From Micromonospora_H sonneratiae (GTDB lineage Bacteria > Actinomycetota > Actinomycetes > Mycobacteriales > Micromonosporaceae), in the NCBI RefSeq assembly GCF_042679305.1, contig NZ_JBHTMP010000037.1, positions 1 through 64,000 on the forward strand: a DNA stretch of 64,000 bases. The letters are read 5' to 3'. The first letter of the stretch is position 1, and every line of letters starts with the position of its first letter. The position numbers were made by a program, and so were the translations under genes. Positions 32,570-40,568 of the stretch are shown in pieces. The notes below the pieces were generated by a model, which ran no database searches, was not told where the DNA came from, and saw only the letters and a list, made by a program, of their open reading frames with translations.

Positions 32570-33493
32570 TCAGCTGCCGGGGCCGGTCGTCGCCGGTTCG
32601 GCCACCCGTTCGGTGACCGGCCGCCGCGCGGCACGTTGCGGATGCTGCTGTTTCTGTGCCGCTACCAGGGCGGCCAGGACGATGATCCCGCCCAGCAACT
32701 GCGCTCCGGTGAGCTGCTGGTCCAGGACGAGCCAGCCGAGGATGGTGGCGACCAGCGGGCTGAGCAGGCCGAGAAAGGTGACGCTGGCGGGAGACAGGGC
32801 ACGGATTCCCCGGAACCAGAGGGCATAGGCGAGTGCGGAGCCGATGACCGCGAGGTAGCCGTAGCCGGCCAGGTTCGTGGCGGTCAGCGTCGTGGGAGGT
32901 GGTCCCTCGACGAGTAGCGCGACCGGGAGAAGCAGCAGGCCGCCAGCGGTGAGCTGCCAACCGGTGGTCGCCAGCAGGGGTGCCGGGGAGACCCAGCGTT
33001 TGCTGAGGACGACCCCGACCGCCATGACGACCGCACCGCCGACCGCGGCGGCGACACCGACGCCGTCGAGACGCGCACCGGCCCGCAGGACGAGCAGGCT
33101 GACCCCGGCCACCCCCGCGACACCGGCGATCACGGTACGCAGGGACAGCCGCTCACCGAGCAGGCCGACCGCCAGCCCAGCGGCCAGCAGCGGCTGTATC
33201 GCACCGATGGTGGCGGCGACCCCGCCCGGTAGCCGGTAGGCGGCGACGAACAGTAGCGCGAAGAACGCCCCGATGTTGAGGACGCCGAGCACCAGCGCCC
33301 GCCACCACCACACCCCCTGCGGTAGGCGTCGGGTGAGAGCGACCAGCGCCAGGCCGGCGGGCAGGGCCCGTACCACCGCCGCCAGCAGCGGGCGGTCCGG
33401 CGGCAGCAGCTCGGTGGTGACGAGGTAGGTCGTTCCCCAGATGCCGGGTGCCAACGCGGTCACCAGCACGATCCCGATCCGATTGTTTAGCAC
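32570..33493 (-). CDS. EamA/DMT-family transporter
   Basis: A 307-residue membrane protein with ten transmembrane helices in two EamA repeats, starting IGIVLVTALAPGIWGTTYLVTTELLPPDRPLLAAVVRALPAGL. The second repeat is GVGVAAAVGGAVVMAVGVVLSKRW and ends in LSPLVATILGWLVLDQQLTGAQLLGGIIVLAALV. The family exports amino acids, nucleosides or drugs. It is divergent from a MarR gene, with shared operator repeats between them. The GTG start lies 6 bases after a minus-strand -10 (TAAATT), so the mRNA is likely leaderless. Confidence 0.92.
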   Translation of the reverse strand: MLNNRIGIVLVTALAPGIWGTTYLVTTELLPPDRPLLAAVVRALPAGLALVALTRRLPQGVWWWRALVLGVLNIGAFFALLFVAAYRLPGGVAATIGAIQPLLAAGLAVGLLGERLSLRTVIAGVAGVAGVSLLVLRAGARLDGVGVAAAVGGAVVMAVGVVLSKRWVSPAPLLATTGWQLTAGGLLLLPVALLVEGPPPTTLTATNLAGYGYLAVIGSALAYALWFRGIRALSPASVTFLGLLSPLVATILGWLVLDQQLTGAQLLGGIIVLAALVAAQKQQHPQRAARRPVTERVAEPATTGPGS

Positions 33494-33503
33494 TAAGGCA
33501 ATT

Positions 33504-33555
33504 TATCTCACCGCTAAGCTATCTGGGAGCCGAAGCGATCTATCTCACCGCTAAG
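33504..33555. promoter_or_regulatory. Direct-repeat operators between eamA-like and marR-like genes
   Basis: TATCTCACCGCTAAG occurs at 33504-33518 and again at 33541-33555 (37-base period). The first overlaps the eamA-side -10. The second lies upstream of the marR-side -10 (TAGGCT, 33564-33569). A related TTTAGCACTAAG lies at 33486-33497. These are probable MarR binding sites controlling both genes. Confidence 0.6.
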
Positions 33556-33572
33556 ACATCACCTAGGCTGTA

Positions 33573-34073
33573 GTGGTGGCAGACCACGTTGATCGGGTGC
33601 TGGAGCAGTGGGGTGACCAGCGACCTGACCTGGACGTCTCCCCAATGGCGGTGTTCGGCCGGCTGGCGCGGCTCTCCCGACTGGTCAACACCGAACTGAA
33701 CCACACGTTCAGCTCGCACGGGCTCGACTCCGCGTCGTTCGACGTGCTCGCCACCCTTCGCCGCAGCGCGCCACCGCACCGGCTGACCCCCACCGACCTG
33801 ATGCGGTCGTCCATGGTCACCTCGGGAGCCATCACCCAGCGGCTCGACCGCCTCGAGGCGCGCGGCCTGGTGACCCGTACGCCCAGCGAATCCGACGGCC
33901 GAGGCGTACACGTCGCCCTCACCGACGAGGGTCGGACCCTCATCGACCGGGCCCTGCCCGACCATGTCGCCACCGAGGAACGACTGCTCGCCCCGCTCGG
34001 CAGAGCCGAGCGGGACGCCCTCGCCGGCACGCTCCGGGAACTGCTGGAGTCACTCGGCGACACCATCGACTGA
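33573..34073 (+). CDS. MarR-family regulator
   Basis: A 166-residue winged-helix dimer-type regulator. It has VFGRLARLSRLVNTELNHTFSSHGLDSASFDVLATL, the recognition helix TPTDLMRSSMVTSGAITQRLDRLEARGLVTR, and the wing PSESDGRGVHVALTDEGRTL. It is divergent from the EamA transporter gene and likely represses it until a ligand binds. The start is GTG at 33573 or 33576, with TAGGCT ending only 3-6 bases before, so the mRNA is probably leaderless. Confidence 0.93.
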   Translation: MVADHVDRVLEQWGDQRPDLDVSPMAVFGRLARLSRLVNTELNHTFSSHGLDSASFDVLATLRRSAPPHRLTPTDLMRSSMVTSGAITQRLDRLEARGLVTRTPSESDGRGVHVALTDEGRTLIDRALPDHVATEERLLAPLGRAERDALAGTLRELLESLGDTID

Positions 34074-34084
34074 CCGACGGCCCG

Positions 34085-34140
34085 TAGCACATCGCAGGCT
34101 TGATTGTCCGGCTGTCCACAGGGCATCCGGTTGTCCACAG
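34085..34140 (+). repeat. Repeat copy B with paired DnaA-box-like sites
   Basis: This is the second copy of the repeat at 32048. Its core is TCCACAG (34115-34121), five bases, CCGGTTGTCCACAG (34127-34140). It lies between the marR-like gene and yifB. The rest of the gap up to 34310 shows nothing recognisable. Confidence 0.7.
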
Positions 34141-34310
34141 AGCGACCGGATCGGACTGTCGCTCGTCCCTGGCATCGGTCACCGTCTGCCCATGATGACG
34201 CCAGGACAGACAAGCGACACGTACCACCAGGGCCGGCCACCACAACCGGTGGAGACTCTCCCGGCCCACCCTCACCCGCAGTCGGACCGGTACGCCGAAA
34301 CGGCGGCCCG

Positions 34311-35828
34311 ATGAGCTACGCCAAGGTGCTCTCCGTGGGCCTGATCGGGGTGACCGGGCACCTCGTCGAGGTCGAGGCCGACCTGGCCCCGGGGCTGCCC
34401 GCCGTCGTACTGTCCGGACTACCGGACACCACCCTCAACGAGTCCCGCGACCGCGTACGCGCCGCCATCGTCAACTCCGGTCAGCACTGGCCCAATCGCC
34501 GGATCACCGTCAACCTGCTCCCGGCCCCCCTGCCGAAGCACGGCTCGGCGTTCGACGTGGCCATCGCGACGGCTCTGCTCGGCGGCTCCGGCGAACTGCC
34601 CCTGTTCCCGCTGGAACAGGTGGTCCTCCTCGGTGAGTTGGGGTTGGACGGGACGGTCCGGCCGGTCCGCGGCGTGCTGCCGATGGTCGCGGCGGCGGCC
34701 CAGGCCGGAATCACCCGGGTCATCGTGCCGCTGGCCAACGCCGCCGAGGCCGTCATCGTGCCCGGCGTACGGGTCAAGGCCGTGGACACCCTGCACCGGC
34801 TCGTCGCCTTCGTCCGCGACGGCACGGCGCTGCTCGACCCGCCGGCTCCGACGCCCGAAGGGCCGGCAGCCGGGCCGGACCTCTCCGAGGTGGCCGGTCA
34901 GGGGCTGGGCCGGCGGGCACTCGAAGTCGCCGCCGCCGGCGGTCACCACCTGGCGCTGCTCGGCCCACCCGGCGCGGGCAAGACCATGCTGGCCGAACGT
35001 CTGCCCTCCATCCTGCCCACCCTCGACGACGAAGCCGCCCTGGAGGTGACCGCACTGCACTCGATCGCCGGCCAGCTACCACCGGGCGGGCAGCTACTCC
35101 GCCGCCCACCGTTCCAGGCACCCCACCATTCGGCCACGGTCGCATCACTGGTCGGCGGCGGATCCGGGCTGGCCCGCCCCGGATCACTCTCGCTAGCCCA
35201 CCGGGGCGTGTTGTTCCTGGACGAGGCGCCCGAATTCGGCAAGGGCGCACTGGAGGCCCTGCGCCAACCGCTGGAGAACGGCCGGGTGGTGCTGAACCGG
35301 AGCCGGGGCGGCACGGAATATCCGGCCCGGGTGCAACTGGTGCTCGCCGCCAACCCCTGCCCCTGCGCGAAACCCGCCGGCGACACCTACTGCGAGTGCA
35401 CGCCACTGGCCCGGCGGCGCTATCTCGGGCGGCTCTCCGGACCGCTGATGGACCGCATCGACGTACGGGTGACCCTGGATCCGCTACGGGCCGCCGACCT
35501 GATGGCGACCGAAACCGAACCCGAGACCTCCGCCGTCGTCGCCGAACGGGTCGACCGGGCACGGGCGGCAGCCGCCGCCCGGTGGACCGGCAACGGCTGG
35601 AAGGTCAACGCCGACGTACCCGGGCCACGGCTACGGCGTCCACCGTGGCGGCTGCCGGCCGCCGCCACCAGTGCCCTGCGCCAACGACTGGACAGCGGTT
35701 CCCTCTCTGCTCGCGGCTTCGACCGGATCCTCCGGCTGGCCTGGACGATCGCGGACCTGGACGGTCGTGACCGTCCCGATCCGAGTGACGTGGACGAGGC
35801 CTGTCAACTGCGTACCGGGGAGGCCTGA
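34311..35828 (+). CDS. YifB/ComM Mg-chelatase-like AAA+ ATPase
   Basis: A 505-residue protein. The N-terminal ChlI-like domain (VGLIGVTGHLVEVEADLAPGLPAVVLSGLPDTTLNESRDRVRAA) precedes an AAA+ module with Walker A GPPGAGKTML (near residue 220), Walker B LFLDEAPEF, and the family motif LVLAANPCPC with GGTEYPARVQ. ComM is a branch-migration helicase aiding integration of incoming DNA in natural transformation. ATG at 34311 gives the standard N-terminus (MSYAKVLSVGLIGV). The stop overlaps the dprA start as TGATG, so the two are coupled. Confidence 0.95.
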   Translation: MSYAKVLSVGLIGVTGHLVEVEADLAPGLPAVVLSGLPDTTLNESRDRVRAAIVNSGQHWPNRRITVNLLPAPLPKHGSAFDVAIATALLGGSGELPLFPLEQVVLLGELGLDGTVRPVRGVLPMVAAAAQAGITRVIVPLANAAEAVIVPGVRVKAVDTLHRLVAFVRDGTALLDPPAPTPEGPAAGPDLSEVAGQGLGRRALEVAAAGGHHLALLGPPGAGKTMLAERLPSILPTLDDEAALEVTALHSIAGQLPPGGQLLRRPPFQAPHHSATVASLVGGGSGLARPGSLSLAHRGVLFLDEAPEFGKGALEALRQPLENGRVVLNRSRGGTEYPARVQLVLAANPCPCAKPAGDTYCECTPLARRRYLGRLSGPLMDRIDVRVTLDPLRAADLMATETEPETSAVVAERVDRARAAAAARWTGNGWKVNADVPGPRLRRPPWRLPAAATSALRQRLDSGSLSARGFDRILRLAWTIADLDGRDRPDPSDVDEACQLRTGEA

Positions 35829-37174
35829 TGACCGAGCAGGAATTGCACCCGCCCGGCTCCCTGCTGGTGGCAGCCGGCACCGTGCTCGGACCGGACGAGG
35901 TCCGGCTGGCCCGGGTCGCGTTGACCTGGCTCACCGAGCCCGGCACCCGGTCGGTCTACCGGCTGGTCAGCCGGGTCGGCCCCATCGAGGCGCTGCACCG
36001 GCTGATCCTCGGTGACGTGGCCGATCCGAAGCTGCGCGCGGCGGTACGGGCCCGGATGACCGCCGGTAACCCACGCGAGATCGCCGAACGCGCGCTGGAG
36101 CACACCGAGCGGCTCGGCGCACGGGTGGTGACCCCCGAGGACGACGAATGGCCACTGCGGGTCAGGGACCTGGTCGGCATGACGTTGACCAGCGCCACCC
36201 GCAAGGTCGACCAGGAAACGGCACCCCCGCTGTGCATCTGGGTACGCGGCTCCTGGCCGTTGGCGGAGGCACTCGATCGGTCGGTGGCAGTGGTCGGTTC
36301 CCGGGCCGCCACCCCGTACGGCAACCACATCGCCACCGAGATCGGCTATGGACTGGCTGACCGGGGATGGACGGTGGTCTCCGGCGGAGCGTACGGAATC
36401 GACGCGGCTGCACATCGTGGTGCCCTGAGCGCGGGCGGGCTGACCGTGGCGGTGCTGGCCTGCGGCGTCGACCGTCCATATCCGGTCGGCAACACCGCGC
36501 TCTTCGACCGGATCGCCGACACCGGCCTGCTGATCAGCGAATGGATGCCCGGGGCGGAGCCGCTACGGCCCCGGTTCCTGATCCGCAACCGGGTCATCGC
36601 GGCGGCGACATCGGGCACCGTCCTGGTGGAGGCCGCCGCACGCAGCGGCGCCACCCAGACCACCCACCGGGCCCTGGCCATCCGACGCCCGGCGATGGTG
36701 GTTCCCGGGCCGGTCACCTCCGCGATGTCGGTCGGCGCACACGAGGTACTCCGCGAGTGTCCCAACGCCCGGCTGGTCACCGGTGTGGCACACATCCTGG
36801 AGGAGGTCGGTCGGATCGGCGCGGACCTCGCTCCCCCCGTCCAGGGCCCGCGACGACCCCGCGACCTCCTCGACGACGAGTCGGCGTCGATCCTCGAATC
36901 GGTGCCCCGGCGCGGTGTGCTCGGTCCGGACACCATCGCCGCCCGGGCCGGTGTCGACGTACGCACCACGTTGCGGAAGCTGTCCCTGCTGGAGAACCTC
37001 GGCCTGCTCGTCCGTCGGGACGGCGGCTACGCGCTGCCGCCGCCCGAATCCGCCCTGCCGCCGTCCGAATCCGCGCTGCCGCCGTCCGAATCCGCGCTGC
37101 CGCCGTCCGAATCCGCCCTGCCGCCGCCCGTCGCCCAGCCGGTGATCCAGGCAGCGACTCACCCCACAACTTGA
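35828..37174 (+). CDS. dprA: DNA-processing protein DprA
   Basis: DprA, 448 residues, loads RecA on incoming single-stranded DNA. The Rossmann-like core is VAVVGSRAATPYGNHIA, VVSGGAYGIDAAAHRGAL, CGVDRPYPVGNTALF, LLISEWMPGAEPLRPRF, RNRVIAAAT and LVEAAARSGATQTTHRAL. A winged-helix domain follows near residues 355-400. After that is a low-complexity tail of four ALPP(S/P)ES heptads that looks disordered and is encoded by 21-base repeats. It is translationally coupled to the yifB-like gene and precedes a tyrosine recombinase, as in other actinobacteria. Confidence 0.95.
   Translation: MTEQELHPPGSLLVAAGTVLGPDEVRLARVALTWLTEPGTRSVYRLVSRVGPIEALHRLILGDVADPKLRAAVRARMTAGNPREIAERALEHTERLGARVVTPEDDEWPLRVRDLVGMTLTSATRKVDQETAPPLCIWVRGSWPLAEALDRSVAVVGSRAATPYGNHIATEIGYGLADRGWTVVSGGAYGIDAAAHRGALSAGGLTVAVLACGVDRPYPVGNTALFDRIADTGLLISEWMPGAEPLRPRFLIRNRVIAAATSGTVLVEAAARSGATQTTHRALAIRRPAMVVPGPVTSAMSVGAHEVLRECPNARLVTGVAHILEEVGRIGADLAPPVQGPRRPRDLLDDESASILESVPRRGVLGPDTIAARAGVDVRTTLRKLSLLENLGLLVRRDGGYALPPPESALPPSESALPPSESALPPSESALPPPVAQPVIQAATHPTT
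37031..37129 (+). repeat. 21-base tandem repeat in dprA
   Basis: Four full units of 21 bases (37031, 37052, 37073 and 37094 onward) and a partial fifth encode ALPPPES or ALPPSES. Units differ at only one or two positions. Confidence 0.9.
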
Positions 37175-37207
37175 CAGGGGCCCGGGCCACGATCCACGGT
37201 CAGGACG

Positions 37208-38149
37208 ATGAGTCGCAACAGGCGGAGCACCCGGGCGATCCACGAGACCCTGCCGGCACCGATGCGGGAGGCGGTGGACAACTTCGCCCAGCATCTGTCC
37301 CGGGTGGACAACCGGTCCGAGCACACCGTCCGGGCGTACGTCGCCGACATCGTCTCGCTGCTCGACCACGCCGTCCGGATGGGCCACTCGACACCTGGCG
37401 ACCTGGACCTCGCCGTGTTGCGGAGTTGGCTGGCCAAACTGCGCACCCTGGGAGCCGCCCGCACCTCGCTGGCCCGCAGGGCGGCGTCGGCCCGTACCTT
37501 CAGCGCCTGGGCGCACCGTACCGGGCTGTTGGCCAGCGACGTGGGAGCGCCGTTGGCGAGCCCCAGGGCGCACCGGGAGCTGCCCAGCGTGCTGCGTGCC
37601 GATCAGGCGGCCCAGTTGGTCGTCGCTCCGGATGACGGAGTCTCCCCGGTACAACTGCGGGACCGGGCACTGCTCGAACTGCTCTATGCCACCGGGGTAC
37701 GGGTCAGCGAGCTGTGCGGGCTGGACCTCGGCGATGTCGACCACGCCCGTCGGGTCGTACGGGTGCTCGGCAAGGGCGGCAAGGAGCGGTCCGTCCCGTA
37801 CGGGCTGCCCGCCCAGCGGGCACTCGACGACTGGCTACGCCTCGGCCGCCCGGCACTGGCCGGCCCGGGCCGTACGGACGCGCTGCTGGTCGGGGCCCGG
37901 GGTGGCCGGCTACAGCCGACGATGGCCCGTCGGATCGTCAGCGACTACGCCCGGGCTGCCGGTCTACCCCGGACCAGCCCGCACGGGCTGCGACACTCGG
38001 CCGCCACGCATCTGTTGGAGGGCGGAGCCGACCTGCGGGCGGTGCAGGAACTCCTCGGCCACGCCTCCCTGTCGAGCACCCAGATCTACACCCACGTCTC
38101 CGTGGAACGACTACGTGCGGTCTACCGGCAGGCCCACCCACGCGCCTGA
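37208..38149 (+). CDS. xerC: Tyrosine recombinase, XerC type
   Basis: A 313-residue integrase-fold recombinase. It has an N-terminal SAM-like domain (MREAVDNFAQHLSRVDNRSEHTVRAYVADI). The catalytic domain carries Arg165 (ATGVRVSEL), Lys189 (GKGGKER), His259 and Arg262 (PHGLRHSAATHLL), His285 (LLGHASLSS) and the nucleophile Tyr294 (TQIYTHVS). XerC with XerD resolves chromosome dimers at dif. The location next to dprA is the usual place for the actinobacterial xerC. All catalytic residues are intact. Confidence 0.94.
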   Translation: MSRNRRSTRAIHETLPAPMREAVDNFAQHLSRVDNRSEHTVRAYVADIVSLLDHAVRMGHSTPGDLDLAVLRSWLAKLRTLGAARTSLARRAASARTFSAWAHRTGLLASDVGAPLASPRAHRELPSVLRADQAAQLVVAPDDGVSPVQLRDRALLELLYATGVRVSELCGLDLGDVDHARRVVRVLGKGGKERSVPYGLPAQRALDDWLRLGRPALAGPGRTDALLVGARGGRLQPTMARRIVSDYARAAGLPRTSPHGLRHSAATHLLEGGADLRAVQELLGHASLSSTQIYTHVSVERLRAVYRQAHPRA

Positions 38150-38194
38150 GCACATTCGACGGCTCGGGACCTGCCAGTCGGTGTATCCGCCGTT

Positions 38195-38200
38195 TAGGAT
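38195..38200 (+). promoter_or_regulatory. -10 element for leaderless aminotransferase gene
   Basis: TAGGAT ends 6 bases before the GTG start at 38207 and there is no RBS. This suggests its own promoter and a leaderless transcript, separate from xerC. Confidence 0.45.
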
Positions 38201-38206
38201 CAGCGC

Positions 38207-39397
38207 GTGAGCGCCGGAGATCCGCAACCGCCCGAACCGATTCCCGGTGCCCGACTCCTGTTCTCCCTCGACCCGGCCGTCGCGCATCTCAACCACGGAT
38301 CGTTCGGTTCCGTGCCGATCGGTGTACAGCGTGCCCAGCAGCGGCTGCGCGACGAGACCGAGGCGAATCCGATGCGCTTCTTCACCCAGGGACTGGTCGA
38401 CCGGATCGTCCACACCCGTCGGCACCTGGCCACCTTCCTGGGCGCTGATCCCGACGGCACCGCGTTGATCGGCAACGCCACGACCGGGGCGGCGATCGTG
38501 CTCCAGTCGCTGCGGCTACGACCCGGCGACGAGATCGTCTGCACCGATCACGGGTACGGCGCGGTACGACTCGCGGTCGAACGGGAGTGCCGCCGTACCG
38601 GTGCGGTCCTGCGCGTCCTGCCGGTGCCGCTGCGCGCCACCGATGACGAGATCGTCGAGATCGTCCGTACCGGGCTGCGGCCGGGACGGACCAGGCTGCT
38701 CATCGTCGACCAAATCACCTCGCCCACCGCCCGACTGCTGCCGGTACGGGAGATCACCACCGCCGCCCGGGTGCACGAGGTGCCCGTGCTGATCGACGCG
38801 GCACACGCCCCCGGGATGCTGCCGGTCGACATCGACGCCATCGGCGCCGACTTCTGGGTCGGCAACCTGCACAAGTGGGCGTACGCCCCACGCGGCACCG
38901 CCGTACTGGCGGTCACGCCCGCCTGGCGGCAACGGATCGAGCCACTGGTCGTCTCCTGGGAGCAGGAGTCGGGTTTCCCGTTACGGGTGGAGTGGCAGGC
39001 GACGCTGGACTACACCGCGTGGCTGGCCGCCCCGGTCGGGCTCTACACACTGCGTACCCTCGGGGTGGACCGGGTCCGGGCGCACAACGCCGCACTGGCC
39101 GCGTACGGGCAGCGGGTGGTGGGCGAGGCGCTCGGCCTGCAACCGGCCGACCTGCCCGACCCCGGCGGACCGGCGGTCGCCATGCGCCTCGTCCCGCTGC
39201 CGGCCGGCCTGGCCACCACGCTGGCCGACGCCACCGCACTGCGACTACGTGTCGCCGAGAAGCTGGCCACCGAGGTCGCGATCAACGCCTGGGGTGGCCG
39301 GGGCTGGCTGCGACTGTCCGGACAGGTCTACAACCGCGCCGACGAGTACGACCGTCTGGCCCGACGCCTGCCGGCCCTGCTCACCGAACTGGCCTGA
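38207..39397 (+). CDS. Class V aminotransferase (isopenicillin-N epimerase-like)
   Basis: A 396-residue PLP enzyme of fold type I. It has FLNHGSFG-like HLNHGSFGSVP at the start, GNATTGAAIVLQSL, the PLP-pyridine Asp in VLIDAAHAPGM (Asp197), and the Schiff-base lysine in GNLHKWAYAPRG (Lys223). This arrangement is typical of the isopenicillin-N epimerase/cysteine desulfurase-like group. The real substrate is unknown; no beta-lactam genes are nearby. GTG start. Confidence 0.92.
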   Translation: MSAGDPQPPEPIPGARLLFSLDPAVAHLNHGSFGSVPIGVQRAQQRLRDETEANPMRFFTQGLVDRIVHTRRHLATFLGADPDGTALIGNATTGAAIVLQSLRLRPGDEIVCTDHGYGAVRLAVERECRRTGAVLRVLPVPLRATDDEIVEIVRTGLRPGRTRLLIVDQITSPTARLLPVREITTAARVHEVPVLIDAAHAPGMLPVDIDAIGADFWVGNLHKWAYAPRGTAVLAVTPAWRQRIEPLVVSWEQESGFPLRVEWQATLDYTAWLAAPVGLYTLRTLGVDRVRAHNAALAAYGQRVVGEALGLQPADLPDPGGPAVAMRLVPLPAGLATTLADATALRLRVAEKLATEVAINAWGGRGWLRLSGQVYNRADEYDRLARRLPALLTELA

Positions 39398-39402
39398 TCC
39401 GC

Positions 39403-40092
39403 TCACCCGGCCGCCTGATGGCCGACGACGGGTAGTAGGCGAACCCGGCCGAGCCCCAGCAGCGCCAGCGGGTCCAGATACACCTCTCCCCGGCGTAGCC
39501 CCCAGTGCAGGCAGGCCGCCTCGGGGCAGCCGGGATGCCCCGGCAGGAGCACACCGACCTGCTCACCGCGGTCCAGCCGCTGCCCGACGCTGACGAGCGG
39601 GCGCACCGGCTCGTACGTCGTGCGCAGCCCGGTGGAATGCGCCACGCTGACCACCGGACGGCCGGCGACCAGTCCGGCGAACAGAACGGTTCCCGGACCC
39701 GCCGTCCGTACCGCTGCGCCCGGCTCGCCGGCCAGGTCCACCCCACGGTGGCCGGCTGCCCAGGGCTGGGGCGGCGGGTCGAACCGACGTACCGGTCGGG
39801 GAACCCCGTCGACCGGCCATCCGAACCGGGCGGCTGGAGCGTCCGGCCCCGTCCCGGGTGACATCACCGGATTCGTCGACACCACTGATCTTGCCGGAGC
39901 CGGAACGGAAGCCGTTGCCGGAACGGAGCCCGGAGCCGGAACGGAAGCCGGGACCAGGGCGAAGGCCGAGGCCGGAGCTGCCGTTGCCACCGGGCTCCCC
40001 GGCGGCAACGGCAACGGCAACGCTGTCATCGCGGACAGCAGGAGGGCCAACGGTGCCGGCACCGCCAGGCGCGGTATGCGAAAGGTCTGCAT
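39403..40092 (-). CDS. Secreted M23 metallopeptidase
   Basis: A 229-residue protein with a hydrophobic signal segment (MQTFRIPRLAVPAPLALLLS). A low-complexity Val/Pro/Ala/Ser linker follows, then a LytM/M23 domain. The zinc motifs are HRGVDLAG (HxxxD) and CLHWGL (HxH). M23 enzymes cleave peptidoglycan cross-links or act as lytic activators in the envelope. I start it at ATG 40092. A longer frame to 40155 would run into the DnaA-box-like repeat and delay the signal peptide. In M. tuberculosis an M23 gene sits next to rpsB; here it is about 9 kb away. Confidence 0.88.
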   Translation of the reverse strand: MQTFRIPRLAVPAPLALLLSAMTALPLPLPPGSPVATAAPASAFALVPASVPAPGSVPATASVPAPARSVVSTNPVMSPGTGPDAPAARFGWPVDGVPRPVRRFDPPPQPWAAGHRGVDLAGEPGAAVRTAGPGTVLFAGLVAGRPVVSVAHSTGLRTTYEPVRPLVSVGQRLDRGEQVGVLLPGHPGCPEAACLHWGLRRGEVYLDPLALLGLGRVRLLPVVGHQAAG

Positions 40093-40145
40093 GACAGTGC
40101 AGCGTGGCCGTCGACCGGCGGGGCCGACAACGGCCTCGCTCCGAT

Positions 40146-40171
40146 CTGTGGACAACCGGCCCGGCTGTGGA
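40146..40171 (-). repeat. Repeat copy C (inverted) with paired DnaA-box-like sites
   Basis: On the minus strand this reads TCCACAG, five bases, CCGGTTGTCCACAG, the same core and spacing as copies A and B but in the opposite orientation. It lies between the M23 gene start and DUF2469. This is the other end of the apparently inverted segment. Confidence 0.7.
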
Positions 40172-40244
40172 TATCCGCTGAGCTTTCCTACGGGTGGTTC
40201 GTGGGTCGACCACCGCTCGTGGGGCAGCTACCGAAGCTCGCGGG

Positions 40245-40568
40245 TCAGCTGCCGAAGCCGGAGTCCGCCGGGAGGGAGATCTCCGGCTTCTCCAACTCCT
40301 CCACGTTCACATCCTTGAACGTCATGACTCGGACATTCTTCACGAAGCGCGCAGGGCGGTACATGTCCCACACCCAGGCGTCGTGCATCTCCACCTCGAA
40401 GTAGACCTCGCCGTCGGAGTTACGAACGTGCAGGTCGACCTGGTTGGCCAGGTAGAACCGGCGCTCGGTCTCCACCACGTAGGAGAACTGACGGACGATG
40501 TCGCGGTACTCCCGGTAGAGCTGTAGCTCCATCTCGGTCTCGTACTTCTCGAGATCTTCCGCGCTCAT
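40245..40568 (-). CDS. DUF2469 family protein
   Basis: A 107-residue protein almost identical in pattern to the strongly conserved actinobacterial DUF2469 (Rv2901c-like). It has MSAEDLEKYETEMELQLYRE, YRDIVRQFSYVVETERRFYL, YFEVEMHDAWVWDMYRPARF and VKNVRVMTFKDVNVEELEKP. It always follows rnhB; here it overlaps the rnhB stop in an ATGA arrangement. Function is unknown, although it is one of the most conserved small proteins of the phylum. Confidence 0.95.
   Translation of the reverse strand: MSAEDLEKYETEMELQLYREYRDIVRQFSYVVETERRFYLANQVDLHVRNSDGEVYFEVEMHDAWVWDMYRPARFVKNVRVMTFKDVNVEELEKPEISLPADSGFGS

Noticed and set aside
37208..38149. Phage-type integrase with attachment site
   Set aside because: The recombinase has XerC-like length and location next to dprA. 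I saw no tRNA-derived direct repeats or phage genes.
38207..39397. Isopenicillin-N epimerase of a beta-lactam cluster
   Set aside because: The fold matches, but no beta-lactam biosynthesis gene is nearby and the family is broad.
32078..40171. Possible replication origin because of DnaA-box-like sites
   Set aside because: There are only three separated pairs, no dense cluster, no AT-rich unwinding region, and no dnaA or dnaN gene nearby.
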